This document shows positions 10,930-22,199 of a DNA stretch of 64,000 nt, in pieces. This DNA is from Ligula intestinalis (lineage: Eukaryota > Platyhelminthes > Cestoda > Diphyllobothriidea > Diphyllobothriidae): positions 1,057,741 to 1,121,740 of the forward strand of contig JAYGXS010000005.1 of NCBI GenBank assembly GCA_036362985.1, in the 5' to 3' direction. The position numbers and the translations under genes are program-made. The notes under the pieces are model-generated. The model did no database searches and was not told the DNA's origin. It saw only the letters and a list, made by a program, of their open reading frames with translations. How positions within the stretch are numbered: the stretch's first letter is position 1; each line of letters starts with the position of its first letter.

Positions 10930-13900
10930 CTCATGATACCTGTAAATTTAGGCGAACCACATCAGACGCTTATACGAATCGCGTTCCCCCCGCCCTCCCG
11001 GCGGCCAAGGTCTGCTACACCCATCTCCCTACGTTGGATCAACTCTCCCCTCCGCCCAGTCCGCGTTTTTGATGACGGAAAAGCCCCTCCCGGCCACGTG
11101 CTCCGACTCCTCCTCCTCGCCGCCGGAATTTAGGCCAACCCTGGAACTCTCTGGTACTGCTCGTTCTGCCGAGTCCGCCTGGGCCGCCGCGAATGGTTTG
11201 TACGTTGCGGCTCCTGCAATGGTTGGTGCCATCTTTGCTGCAGTGGCCTCGCCCATGGCTGCCGATTGGTCACCCGCCTTCGCGTGACCTAGCTGTCCCG
11301 TGCTTCCTCCGGTCTCCACGCCTCCAGCCCACCCGGTCCTGAACCCAAAGCCTTTGGTCCCCGACCTTGCCTCACCACCAGGTCTTAAGATCTTACAATT
11401 CAACGCCAACGGCCTCCTTGGGAAGCTTAACCAGCTCCTGGCCTTCATGCGCTCGCACAGCATAGCTGCGGCGGCTATCCAAGAGACAAAGTGGTCTTAC
11501 TCCACTAAGGTCCCTTCCTGTGCCGATTACACAATTGTCCATCGCGACCGCAGCCGCAACAAAGGCAGAGATTTGGCCTTCCTGGTGGAAAAATCCATTG
11601 CCTATCACCAGCTACCCCTGCTTGGAGCCGATCCCATGGAAGTACTGGCGATTTCCGTTGACATTGGCCCAGCGCCGCTAACCGTCGTGAACGTGTACAT
11701 CCCTCCAACTTCCAGTTGTCCTCCCGGTTTCACTGCCTCAATCGCTCCCTACGTACCTTCTGGAGACAGTTTGGTGCTAGGTGACTTCAACGCCCAACAT
11801 GACCTGTGGTGCTCTAACTTGGCAGGCGACCCCCCAGGAGAAGCTCTGGCTGATGAAATAGAACAGGCCCCCTTTGCCGTTCTCAACGAGAACAGCCAAA
11901 CGCGGCTCCCGACCAACGGCGCCTCCAGCTCGCCCGATGTTTCCCTCGCCATTCTCAGCCTGGTAGCCTCCACCATGTGGAACACGAAAATCAGCCTGGG
12001 TAGCGACCACCACCCCATTGTGCTCGAATTGGCCCCCGCCGCCGAGCGTATCAAGGCCCACCAACCAGCACTTCATTAATTTCAAGAAAGCCAATTAGGC
12101 AGCGTTCACGACCGAATGCGAAGCCGAGATCGATGACCTACCCCCTCCCACCTGTGTCCACACGGCGGAGCGAGCCCTTCGTCGACTACTCCTGGCAGCA
12201 GCAAGTCACCACATGCCGAACGGCCGAACTTCCCTTCTCCGTCCTAAGTATCCACCTGAAGCCTCCCCCCCTGGAACGAGAGAGATAGAGGCGAAATACG
12301 AGCGCCTGATGTCAATGATTTGCGCGTCAGCAAACTCAATGGGTTGATCACCAAGACTATTAACGATGGCAAACGCCAACGCTGACATGAACAAGTTTCA
12401 GATTGTAATTTCAGCGGCAACTCAGCTGCCACTTGGAAGCTTTTACGCAACCTGACCAATCCCCGGGCTGGTACATCTAACCAGCCTATTAGCTTCGGGG
12501 ACGGCAAGTTCATTTCCAACAACGGTAAGATCGCCGCGAAGATGAATAAGCTGTTCTCGCCCCGCTCGGCGCCCAGTCCCAAAAGCCAGCGCCCCCTTTT
12601 TCGCCTCCTCCATAAAGACCCGCCTTCAGACATTTCCGTTTCAGCTGATGCCATCCTCACCGCCGTCAAGAAAATCAGAGCTTCGAAAGCCTTAGGACCA
12701 GGTGGTCTGGCGCCTATCCATGTGCGCTACATCGGCCCGAAGGTGGCTGCCTACCTTGCCGCTCTCTTCAACCTTTCACTGGGAACTTCAATCATCCCCG
12801 ATTGCTGGCGTCAGTCGATCATTATCCCGCTGGTCAAAGCGGGTAAGGACCCCTGCCTAGCGACCTCTTATCTTCCAATTGCCCTCCTCAGTCCATTGGC
12901 GAAGATCCTGGAACGGCTCACCCACCCAATTCTGACGTCTGTGGCGGAACTATCTTGCCACCAACATGGTTTCCGATCGAGTCGTGGGACTACAACGGCG
13001 CTTTTTGAGCTCAATGACGCTATCCTCGAGGGCTTCAATCAACAGAAGCCCGCTTCGCAAACCGTGACAGTCTCAATTGACCTGTCACGAGCCTTTGACT
13101 GCGTCCGCCATGATCAGCTCCTGCAGGACTTGGTCTCGCTGAACATCCCGACTGGCCTGGTTCGATGGTTGGCGGCTTACATCCGTGGCCGTCACGATCG
13201 TGTCCTCTTCCGGGGCGCTCTCTCTAAGCCCCGTAAGCAGACCTGTAGCGTCCCTCAAGGCTCTGAGCTCAGCCCGACGCTCTTTAACATCTACGTGCGA
13301 GAGCTCCCACTCCCCCGGGCAGCTGTGCAAGTGGTATCCTACGCGGACGATATTACGTACTTTTGAGGGCACCATGACATCCATCAGGCTGCACAGCTCC
13401 TCACGGAGTTCATGCCTGTTGTCGAAAACTTCATCACCCAGCGCGGAATGATGATATCGGCAGCCAAGTCGTCCGTAACTGTTTTCACGCTTGATCCAAA
13501 GGAGTTTAATCCTCACCCGGTCATCACCGTCAATGGGGCGTCCTTACCGCTCGTACGCAAGCCCAAACCCCTTGGTGTGCGTTTTGATCCGCTCTTCACG
13601 TTCGCAGACCATGCCAGGGAGACCGCAAGCAAAGTAAGCCGCTGCACCAAGGTCCTCAAGGCTCTAGCAGGCACATCCTGGGGCTGCGCTAAAGAGACTT
13701 GGTCGACTGCCTTCAAGGCGCTGCCCAAGCCACACCTCACTTATGCGGCATCAATCTGGCCTCCTACGATGAGCTCTTTCAGCTTGCGTCACCTCCAGTC
13801 AGCACAGAACGCTACCCTCCGCACGACCACGGGTTGCTATAAAATGTCGCCTATGGATCACCTTCATGCAGAGGCTTCTGTCCTGCCGGTCGCCCATCAC

Positions 13901-14520
13901 AACACACTCCTAAGCCAGCAGTTCTGGTGGACTTGTTTGTAACGCGGCTATCCCAATTATCACCGTTGCACCGCTCCCGAGCCCTGCCGCAACGTCCGGC
14001 CGTCTATTCGAGCACTTCATAAGGAAGCTGTTGCCTCTTCTCTCGTGGAGCTACCTGTTGATAGTTCTGCCACCAAGACAGGCTTCCAGCGTCTCCACCA
14101 GAGAGTCATTGTCGAGGAGAAACGAGGTTACCGTGCCCCGGTCCTTTTGGGTGGCTATCCACCTCCGATTGTGGCCTTGGAACGACATCTCCCGAGGGTC
14201 ACTCGCTGTACCTTGACGCAGCTACGCAGTGGCTACTGCATGCTCCTTCGCCAGTACCAACACCGGCTCGACCCATCCATACCCGACTGCTGTCCACACT
14301 GCGGCGTCTCGCCGCATGACTGCCGTCATCTCTTCGCCTGCAGCTCCCGGCCAGGCACCCCCCTCACTCCCGCGGACCTGTGGCTCAAACTAGTCTAGGT
14401 CGCGAACAGTTTGGATTCCGGCGGGGATTCCTGATCCAACTATGGGCTACGAGACACACACCTGTAAATTTTTCCACTGGAGCATCTTTAAGGAGTACTG
14501 GAGTCAACGTTTAATGTCGA
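10930..14520 (+). mobile_element. Jockey/R1-type LINE, nearly complete but disabled
   Basis: The plus strand encodes an apurinic endonuclease (about 11385-12060) starting KILQFNANGLLGKLNQLLAF, with IQETKW, VVNVYIPP, GDFNAQHDLW and the closing SLGSDHHPIVLEL. The reverse transcriptase (about 12640-13370) has SIDLSRAFDCVRHDQLLQDL, SVPQGSELSPTLFNIYV and the catalytic YADD. A C-terminal region follows (to 14398) with a Cys/His cluster CCPHCGVSPHDCRHLFAC. Three of the breaks are single stops in one continuing frame (after ADDITYF at 13366, at 13942 and at 14398). At about 12070 there is a frameshift plus a TAG in place of the Trp of FKKANW. The element type copies itself by nicking DNA and priming reverse transcription at the cut. 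The GC-rich 5' part (10930-11290) has no domain I recognise. Confidence 0.85.
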
Positions 14521-15028
14521 TTTCCGCCATGTTTATGCATACTTTCTTCCTCCAGCCTCTTCTTGCTCTCCCGTAATGGCCTTACTTCTGAAAACTGTCA
14601 GCAAATGCAAACTTAAACGCACGACCCTCTCTCTGTCTCCACCCCCCACGCCACAGTGCATTCTCTTTGTACTCATACCGACTGGCACTTGAGTCGAGCT
14701 CAATGTGTGGCATGACATGAAAGACTCCGCCTATAACGTGTGCCCTAGTCAAGGGCCCAGGCAAACGCATGCACAACTCTTAATTTCTAAAAGATTGATA
14801 GTCACTTGCAAACCAACATCAAAGTGTGTATGAAAACTTGGTAAAACAAGTAGGGCCAAATAATTTTATTACTGTGTTTTGAGGCAAAAAACATGAAAAA
14901 TTGGTTAAAAAAATAATTATTGAAGTTGAATGCCTTCCCCTTGCGGGGCAAATAATTTATTCCTTATATTTGCTTTGACCTGATTTTCATTTACTTAAGA
15001 TCAGACATTCTGGTGCCAGAATAAACTT
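14520..15028. other. No recognisable gene
   Basis: AT-rich in the second half; nothing recognised. Confidence 0.4.
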
Positions 15029-15660
15029 TTGGAACATTTCCTGGCTTGCAACCAGCTCACAACAAATTTGTTCACAAGGGACTCGCCAGTTCAGTTGTAT
15101 CACCAAATTTATTCATACCGAAAGAAAAAAGACGCCAACTCCCAGGTTGCAGCTCACTCGATGGGACCCGGTCATATTTTCAAGTTTGGCGAGGCCGAAA
15201 TCCTCGCAAGAGGTGACATCCGCGTGAGCCGCGAGCTGCTCGGCTCATGGTTCTCCGGCCGCCAGTCCACCAATAAGCGCAACGATTTGGCGTTTCACTA
15301 TGAGACTGCCTGAGCAAAAGAATCAGTAACGTGGGAAGGGCCGGGCCCAACGTGAACTCTGACGACAGCAAGCCCGTATCCGACACGGAGAAGGAAGTCA
15401 CGGCCAATAATGAGTCCAAAACGAAGTGTCAAGCCATCACCGCACCAATTAAGACCCAAACGGTGGCTACATGAGTGGATAATTACAGTACGCACGCGGA
15501 TGATCGCTACGAACTATAAATACCGTGCAATCTGTGCATGTTTCACTCCTATCTGCGCATGGCTCCGACTAGCCTTCCAGTACCTATGATTAAGGATTCC
15601 TGACGGCATCCGAAGCCTCAGAAAAATAAAACTCTTGCTCCAGTGGTCGCATCGCCTTCT
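15029..15660 (+). mobile_element. Penelope-like element 3' end, subfamily B, copy 1
   Basis: The plus strand reads AHSMGPGHIFKFGEAEILA, then RVSRELLGSWFSG, then STNKRNDLAFHYE (about 15150-15305), the end of a GIY-YIG-type PLE endonuclease domain. A stop follows, then an untranslated part that resembles those of copies 2 and 3, and a decayed hammerhead-like tail near 15600-15640 (CCGAAGCCTCAGAAAAATAAA). Confidence 0.7.
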
Positions 15661-16229
15661 GAAATGCTACCTGGAACTTGCATATTCTCCCCTATTGACA
15701 CCGAATACCGTTGAAAGTAAAAGCAACGGATAAGAGGTTAATTCTATGAACATCGTACTTTTCTGGTTAATATTTTGGAAGCTATTTTCAGAATAAAGCG
15801 TATTTCTCTCTGAACCCTCGTTGCCACGCCGCATTTGTTCGAAAACCCCGATCACCGGCCCTTTTAATGACTCAAGCAATTCGCAACTCCTATGAAAATT
15901 TCAAATTCAAAGGGTCATGCTTCTCACAAGAGGTGATGATCACGTGAACTGTGAGTTATTTGGATCATGGTTAATGGTCCCAAATCTATGAACAAGCTCG
16001 CCGCCGGGATGGAGGCCAACCCGGCGGGGCTCCTGATCCAACAAGGGCTACTAGCTAGCCAGATAGTCATCACACCAAATGCCAGCATGAGTGATGAAAT
16101 ATCAGCAAATCACCACCCGCAGAAGCAGGCTAACATCCTCGAGAGCAAGGCGTCGTTAAAGCTCATAGTTATGCAGTAGCCTAGCGGCTACATCCTGTAT
16201 ATATCACAACTCTCTGTTTACAGTACGTA

Positions 16230-16754
16230 CCAGAATTCGTGCAACATGCCGACATATGCGAAAGATTAATATTCTTTCGCTAATGGCAATTAACTCAGGT
16301 TGTAATACTGATTATCGTGCAGCCCATTATGAAGTTATTGAAGTTATGATAGGATGCGGGCTTTACAACGAACTTCTTTCTGATCGCTCACAAAAAATTA
16401 TGTACTGTTAGAGGGTTTGAACTAAAAACGGAGAGAGTATAAAATTTAAAAGAGTCGTAATTTGCTACCAAACGATTACTAGAAATAATTTCTTCGTGCA
16501 TGTTTTCTATAAAGTATATCTTAATTTATAAACGCGGTCAAAATTAATGATAAAAACGCGTTCTGTTTCAGTGGCCACTTTTATCAGTGCATACTGTTTG
16601 TTAGCGGTCAAAAAGAACCTCGTTAAAAAAACCGCATCCTATCATAACTGAAATGACTTCATAATAGGCTACACCATAATCAGTATTACAACCTGAGTCA
16701 ATAACGAAAGAGTATCAATCTTTCGCATAGGTCGGCATTTTGCCCGAATTCTGG
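16230..16754. mobile_element. Foldback DNA element with about 130-bp inverted arms
   Basis: The left end CCAGAATTCGTGCAACATGC and the right end, read in reverse complement (CCAGAATTCGGGCAAAATGC), start a long imperfect inverted repeat that continues through TATGCGAAAGATT, CTCAGGTTGTAATACTGATTA and ATGATAGGATGCGG. The core is AT-rich and has no transposase. Flanking CGTA and CGTG may be an imperfect target duplication. Diverged relatives lie at 38338-38912 and 50335-50755. Confidence 0.75.
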
Positions 16755-16785
16755 CGTGTGCTGTACAAACTAGCCAGTTCTGCTA

Positions 16786-16837
16786 TTGTCTCCGATGGTG
16801 AGTTCGAGAAGGAATCCGAAACGTCATGCGAATAAAG
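16786..16837 (+). ncRNA. Hammerhead-like motif, subfamily B
   Basis: TTGTCT, a mutated core CCGATGG, then T, stem II arms GAGTTC and GAATCC around GAGAAG, then GAAACGTC and ATGCGAATAAAG. TTGTCT can pair with ATGCGA with one mismatch to form stem I. AATAAA lies at 16831-16836. Confidence 0.5.
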
Positions 16838-16994
16838 TTCTCATCCTATGAACTTTTTCGCTACCCTTCAACACACTGACAGTGAATTCACTCAGATGGA
16901 ATGCTGTCAGACGAAACCATTGAGGAGATGTTAATACCTTGAATGCAGTTTGGTTCTGGTGCACGTTTGCCGCTACGCCACCCCTTTCGAGCCC

Positions 16995-17110
16995 CCTTCA
17001 GTCAGAGCCGGCTGTAAGAGTTCGGAAGCTCAGGACAATAAACCAATTGATCTGGTGCACAACACGTCTTCCTCCTTATCCATGCAAATACCTGCAACGT
17101 GAAACTTTTC
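16995..17110 (+). repeat. Subfamily A PLE terminal repeat with decayed hammerhead-like motif
   Basis: GTAAGAGTTCGGAAGCTCAG, then GACAATAAACC, then TTCCTCCTTATCCATGCAAA match the 3' terminal repeats at 1950-2035 and 7745-7845. The core upstream of stem II is lost. Confidence 0.6.
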
Positions 17111-17140
17111 ATTCCTTCGGGAATAATTCAAGACTCTCGG

Positions 17141-17262
17141 CGTGCCCTAGTAGCTCAAATGGTAGAGTCGTGGCTGTCCTAAGGTCTTCGCCGTTGATGA
17201 GTGTTCGAATCCCACCGAGATCGCGACTGTTTCACAGTTGGGTCCGTTCAATTCAATTAATA
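17141..17262 (+). mobile_element. tRNA-derived SINE
   Basis: A tRNA-like head has an A-box TAGCTCAAATGGTAGAG (about 17150-17166) and a B-box GTGTTCGAATCCC (17201-17213). It is followed by the family tail TTTCACAGTTGGGTC. The same tail occurs at 21330-21400 and in both copies at 24.7-25.0 kb. This is a Pol III-type retroposon, not a working tRNA gene. Confidence 0.65.
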
Positions 17263-17762
17263 CTAAACGCCGGTTTACAGGAGGTTGCAAAACAAAAATA
17301 TTTCTCAGTGCACTTAAAAAATGTGCAAAAAATGAAAGAAATGCACTGTAAACACGTTTAGGTGCAAGTTGGAACACCTGATCCAAATAAAATGGTCTGA
17401 CGTCACGCTCTGTGTTCGAATGGAGACGAAGTTTGGCATGAAGTTGCCAGTTTTCTGCGCGTGTCGATCGAAGTAAGGAGTCGTTTCAACAAAATTTCGA
17501 GGTTTTGTTTGAGAGCATCAAATTTACACTCGATTTGGTACTTAAGCTTAGATTAGTATATCACGTTATACAGTTGATGTGTACGTATTTGGGTTTTGCG
17601 ACTTATGGAGCTGTTTGATAAGTATTCAGAGCTGTTGTCTAGGGAAAGTTACTAAATCGTCTAAGACTTGACAAAAAATCATGAGACAGGTAAATGTACA
17701 GCCAGTCTAAATGCAAATAGCATTCAATAAAAGACTTTCAGTTAGGAAAACGTCAAACTTAC

Positions 17763-17977
17763 TGAATTCGTTAAATTCGTGTCCACAGGTGCCTGTTGCT
17801 TCCACACAAAGTCATCATCGGAGAAAAGAGAAAAACTGAGACTGTGTTTCTCAGAGTGTTGTCGGAAGATGACTCGGCTGCTGGAAGTGAAACCTTTTCC
17901 AATGATGAAGAGGTCCATCCCACCTGACTCCGGTGCCTTTTCCAATGACATCCGAAGTATTTTGGGTGGGAATACGC
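17763..17977 (-). CDS. NFAT5: NFAT5-type factor, IPT-domain exon, version 1
   Basis: A 215-nt minus-strand exon preceded by AGTTTCAG and followed by a GTAAGT donor. It encodes about 71 residues including KAPESGGMDLFIIGKGF, then SSRVIFRQ, then DDFVWKQQAPVD. This corresponds to the start of the Rel C-terminal (IPT) domain of NFAT5, where human NFAT5 has a similar FLIGKNF...VIF pattern; in the family this Ig-like domain contributes to dimerisation and DNA contact. It begins with two bases completing a codon started in the previous exon (40447-40131), giving ILC-S, and ends in phase 0. It is a second version of the exon at 25161-25369, and the two are phase-incompatible with each other. I did not find the next exon in the window. 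Confidence 0.8.
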
Positions 17978-18059
17978 CTGAAACTTCTTTGCGGCATGCT
18001 AAATATAGGGCTTTCCGGTTAATCGGTAGTTTTGTAAGTGAACAGTAAACTCAGTTGCA

Positions 18060-18740
18060 TATTGAATGAGAGAGTCTAGTTAGCAGATTTCAGGAATTAA
18101 CTTCCACGACTAAAGCACTCGAAATCCTGGAAGAATTGATGCAGTTATCTTTTCTATTGCGCGCCTATGCACACATATATATGGGGTAAGGACGTTAGCC
18201 GTCCAGGTTGCGAGCCCTGTTCGTTCATTTGCGCATAGAAGTTCAAAACAGAGGCCACGCAACGAACCATAAAACCACAGATAAGTGTGCAGAATGACAT
18301 TTTTCGATTGAGAATGGAGGAGGATATTTGAGAGACTGTTATGTCAGAAAGTGTCATCTAAATCTTCTCTATTTTAAAGAGAGCCTCCTGCCCTGTATTC
18401 ATTATTTGTGGCTGTGCGACAGCTTACCTGGCTCTAGATGGGACCAAGAAGCACACCTCATAATTAATTAGTAAATACATGTCAAAAATAGTTCATATTT
18501 ACGTTCGCAATCGGAAGCGGTGAGCTGGCTTCTCACGACGTTTGGAGGTGGAATTGAAGATTGGGGGCAACCATCAGATGCCAGGTCTTACGGCCGAAAA
18601 ACCCACTGCCACGGCAGAAAACGACTGGAGTGGTCTACCGAATCTGGTGCAGTTGTGGAGCATAAACATCGTCGGAGATACCGGAAGATTACTTTGGACG
18701 TGAATGGACAAGCACAGAGCAGCGATGAGGAGGAAAGACG
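18060..18740. other. Intronic sequence, nothing recognised
   Basis: No domain or repeat identified. Confidence 0.4.
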
Positions 18741-18743
18741 CTA

Positions 18744-19230
18744 ACTTCCTGGTTGTAGTTCACACGAGGGGACCGACTATATTTTAAAATCTAACGAGAC
18801 CGAGGTGACGTCCACATAAGCTACGAGCTTTTCTAGTCAGGGTCCTGAGGCCCACAGTCCATCAACAAGCGCAATAACTTGCCGTCCCCATATTCCGTAC
18901 TAAGACTTTGCCCGAGGAGGGGTATCAAGCATGTGGGGGAAAGTGCGGGCCATAAAAATATTCGATGATGGCGAGCCTAATTGTCGCATAATTATTATAC
19001 CAAAATCCAACATGGATGATGAACAGGTGACCATTCATGACCCGGACTAGGAAACCATCATTGTGTCAATCACGACGGTCAAGAGAGGTGCTTATTTTAG
19101 TAGACATGTGGTCATGTGGCCGCTTCGGACTACAAATACGGCGTTATCTGTTCCCTTGCCTTCCATTTCTGTGTTTCGCTCTGATGATGCGTTCGAGCCA
19201 GAATCCGAAACGCCAGCCCAATATACTTTT
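18744..19230 (+). mobile_element. Penelope-like element 3' end, subfamily B, copy 3
   Basis: In shifting frames the plus strand preserves HISYELF and GPQSINKRNNLPSPYS, matching RVSRELL and QSTNKRNDLAFHY of the copy at 15.0-15.3 kb. The region with MDDEQVTIHDPD then parallels the untranslated part of that copy. A hammerhead-like motif at 19181-19225 ends it. Confidence 0.65.
19179..19228 (+). ncRNA. Hammerhead-like motif, subfamily B
   Basis: Core CTGATGA (19181-19187), T, stem II arms GCGTTC and GAATCC with one mismatch, then GAAACGCC, AGCCC and AATATA. The palindrome ACGT has decayed to ACGC. Confidence 0.5.
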
Positions 19231-20465
19231 TGCTACAGCTATCGCATCTTCTCTTTCTAAACTACTTTCTGAAACTGGCCGGTTCGCTTCTGTCCCTATG
19301 AGTGACAAGATCCCAATGAATTTCTGTTCGATGAAGTGCCCATAATCTAGCTGGTAGACCTCGATAGCGGACCGGGTGCGTTTTTTGCGCATGTATGTAT
19401 TTTTTGACATTGACTACATTTAGTAGCCAGTGACAGGATTGGCTGAATGAAGGCATAACAACCAGCAAATAGTTCTGCATCAATTTACCTCATACTCTAT
19501 CCCCTTGCTGGATATGTTAAAACAGTCTCACATAAACGAGCTCACAAGTGATGCAGACAAAATTGGCAGAATAGGCGACGGACCGACTTGATGACTTAAT
19601 ACTACATTACACCACCTTTTATTCGTGCACTTTTACTTTGCCAACGTGTGCATGAACTTCGTGGCCCAGCCAAAAAAATTTTCGGAGTGCCAAAATTGGC
19701 CTGATAACAATTCTGCTCTTCCGTTACAAAACGTCAGCGTATGTGTAGGTTGGTTCAAATGGTACATTTTTCAAATGGAAGGCAATGTGTACAAAGACCC
19801 CTCCCTCCCTACTCACATTTTATCCCACCAGTTGTGTGAAGGGAGCGAAAATGGGTGGGTCCGGTATCATAAGATTCTCCATGCTAACCAAAAACTTTTC
19901 TTAACCCATTCTCTCGCATCGTGTGTCGCATTTAAATAAGAGGATTACATCCATTCAAAAACAGGACAATGTGCGAGGACGACTTCTATCTCCTCGCCTC
20001 CACAAATACACTACTTTTGAGAAACAGCGCAGTATATATGTGCCCAGGGATGTTCTCGGTGATAATTGTTTCAAAGAACTTGGAAGATATGAATGAGGGA
20101 AGGCAGTCACGGACTCACTCGGCAGGTAGACGAAGTTTTCTGGCCGGCTTACTCGGGCTGGGGTCTCCACAAACACCACAATGCTAAGGGGTGTGGTGAG
20201 AGGTGCAGAGGGTCCATCGTACCGTGGAATGCGACAGATTGCGTGGGTCTTGAAAAACAACAATAGTAGATACAAGTATGAGACATTAGTGCAGCAAAGT
20301 GATGGGCTGTCCGTGTTAAATAATATTGTATGGTTCCAACAGGTGATAAATTCGTGTGTAGTCAGTTCGTCCATAGTGAAACAAGAGTTTTTCATCAAAC
20401 GGGTTTTCGGTCTTCGCGCAACATCTCTCAACCGATAGATCTGCGTGACCTATAGAAACGCGTAA
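19230..20465. other. Intronic sequence, nothing recognised
   Basis: Several medium open frames (for example 19625-19939 plus) show no domain that I know. Confidence 0.4.
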
Positions 20466-20990
20466 ACTCCGTATATATATTTGATCGAAGAAATTCTTCT
20501 AGAAACGGGAACAAACTTTGTTTAAATTTTCGACACGAGCACGCTAGGTGGTCTTCGGACGCGAGAAAATAGTGCGAGGAGCAGTTCACATATTTAAATG
20601 AACAAAAAAATCGATAATGCTGTGTCAGCTGTGGTCATTAGCCTGCTTTTGTGGTTGGTCTATTTTCCAGGCCTTTTTAAGGTTGGTGTACATTGAATCC
20701 AACTCAACGTTCCTGTCGGAGTTGATAGCTTCTAAAAACTTGAATTCAAGGTACACCAACCTCAAAAGGGCCTGGAAAGAGGACCAACCACAAAAGCATG
20801 CTAATGACCACAGCTGACACAGCATTATCGATTTTTGACACGTTTAAAAATGCGAACTGTTCCTCACACTATTGCCCCACGTTTGAAGACGACTTAGTGT
20901 GCTAGTGTTGAAAATTTAAACAAAGTTTGTTCCCGTTTCCCGAAGAATTTCTTCTATCAAATTATATTTCTCGGGATGCCTCTTTTAAAA
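20466..20990. mobile_element. Large foldback element (arms about 240 bp)
   Basis: Left arm 20466-20705 and right arm about 20748-20990 are inverted copies: TGCTGTGTCAGCTGTGGTCA on one side answers TGACCACAGCTGACACAGCA on the other, and AACGGGAACAAACTTTGTTT answers AAACAAAGTTTGTTCCCGTT. The two strands therefore encode the same short open frame. A diverged single arm occurs at 51205-51440. No transposase is present. Confidence 0.8.
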
Positions 20991-21329
20991 TTCATCCGTA
21001 TACATATGGGTATCTGAAGGCAAGAACCTGCTTACGTTCTAGTCAGGATATTTTAAGGTTTAAGTCCGTCCGCAAGAAACGAGCACAAAGTAACGTAGTT
21101 GTGGGATGGGAAGATTTAATGATAACTTATCCCTTTCTTCTAAAAACCCCTAAAGTTCTAACAGAAAACAGAAAAATATTGGCTGCGACATAGTTCCGGT
21201 AAAGGCTGTAATATGTAACCCAATGATGATTTTGGGTTGTTAGTTATCTTCAACTAAATAGGCATCTTAGGAAAATTCCTCATTTTAACTTCTAAAAAAG
21301 CTCTGGTGATGATGGTTGCACAAAAACCT

Positions 21330-21400
21330 TCCTTGCTGTGTGAGATCGACTGCAACCGAGGCCGCAAATTGTTCACAATTGGGTCAATCGAAGTAAGCAA
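21330..21400 (+). mobile_element. tRNA-derived SINE, 3' part
   Basis: AACCGAGGCCGC followed by TTGTTCACAATTGGGTCAA matches the post-B-box tail of the SINE at 17.2 kb. The tRNA-like head is degenerate or missing. Confidence 0.45.
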
Positions 21401-21659
21401 CTATGTTGAAAACTACTGTAATATAAAGCGAAAAGTAAGTTCTTTTAGTTTTCATCAAGGTTTACCTTTCACTTTTCACCCTTCTAGGTTGATACTTAAT
21501 TAAGTAGTCAATTTATCTTATTAGTAGGTAATGACCTTTTGTAGTTGAATAAGAGGTCACGTAACTGCGTGACGTCAATAAATTCTGCTGTTCTCGTGAT
21601 CTTTGTTTTGTTGAAAGGTGTATCGCTTAATTTCAGGTAAATTAAAAAACTTCGAAAAA

Positions 21660-22165
21660 GTTTACATGCACAGGTATTCGTCAGCTGCATACCTAACTGA
21701 AGTGTATTTTAAAGATTTAACATACTATAGAAAGTTTTTTTATTGATCTTAGGCATAAAATGGTACATTTCTGTTGCTGGCGTTCTGTTTGCTCGACAGT
21801 ATGTTTTTGTGATTTGAGCCGTTTATAAACAAGGGCCTATTTTGCCGTCGTCATAGAAACTAACATCCAGAAAGCCATTTTTTGGTAAGTGCTTTTGATG
21901 GATACCTTATTTTAAATTTTTTGATATGAACGTCGAACAGAATCTGGATTTATGGACGAAAACAATGAAAACGCTGGAATCTAAAGCACGCTTTGAAGTG
22001 AATTGCAATCCAATAACGGAAATATTTATCAACACTTTTGACTGCAGAAAAGTTCTTTTTGCTATAAAGAAATTAGTATGGTTATGCATTCACCTAAAAA
22101 TAATATTTCACTTTATTGTTCTAATTTATGGTTATTGTTTTAACGTCTGCGGAACTTGTTGATTA
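21660..22165. repeat. AT-rich dispersed repeat F, copy 1
   Basis: Collinear with 58395-58915: shared landmarks are CAGGTATTCGTCA, CGTTCTGTTTGCTCGACA, ACATCCAGAAAGCCATTTTT, TTTGATATGAACGTCGAA and GTCTGCGGAACTTG. Coding capacity is not evident. It may be part of a larger element that includes the foldback arms. Confidence 0.6.
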
Positions 22166-22199
22166 TAATATTTGTTATTTTTTTAAACAAACAATTAGT

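Larger units (their letters stand above)
15890..16860 (+). mobile_element. Penelope-like element 3' end, subfamily B, copy 2, split by a foldback insertion
   Basis: Sequence at 15905-16020 (CTTCTCACAAGAGGTGATG onward) is a decayed version of the endonuclease end of copy 1, and 16020-16190 matches the untranslated part. The element resumes at 16755 and ends with a hammerhead-like motif at 16786-16837. Between them sits the 525-bp foldback at 16230-16754, which must have inserted later. Confidence 0.65.

Noticed and set aside
20617..20825. Two genes encoding a near-identical peptide on opposite strands
   Set aside because: This is the consequence of the palindrome; no domain or splice support exists.
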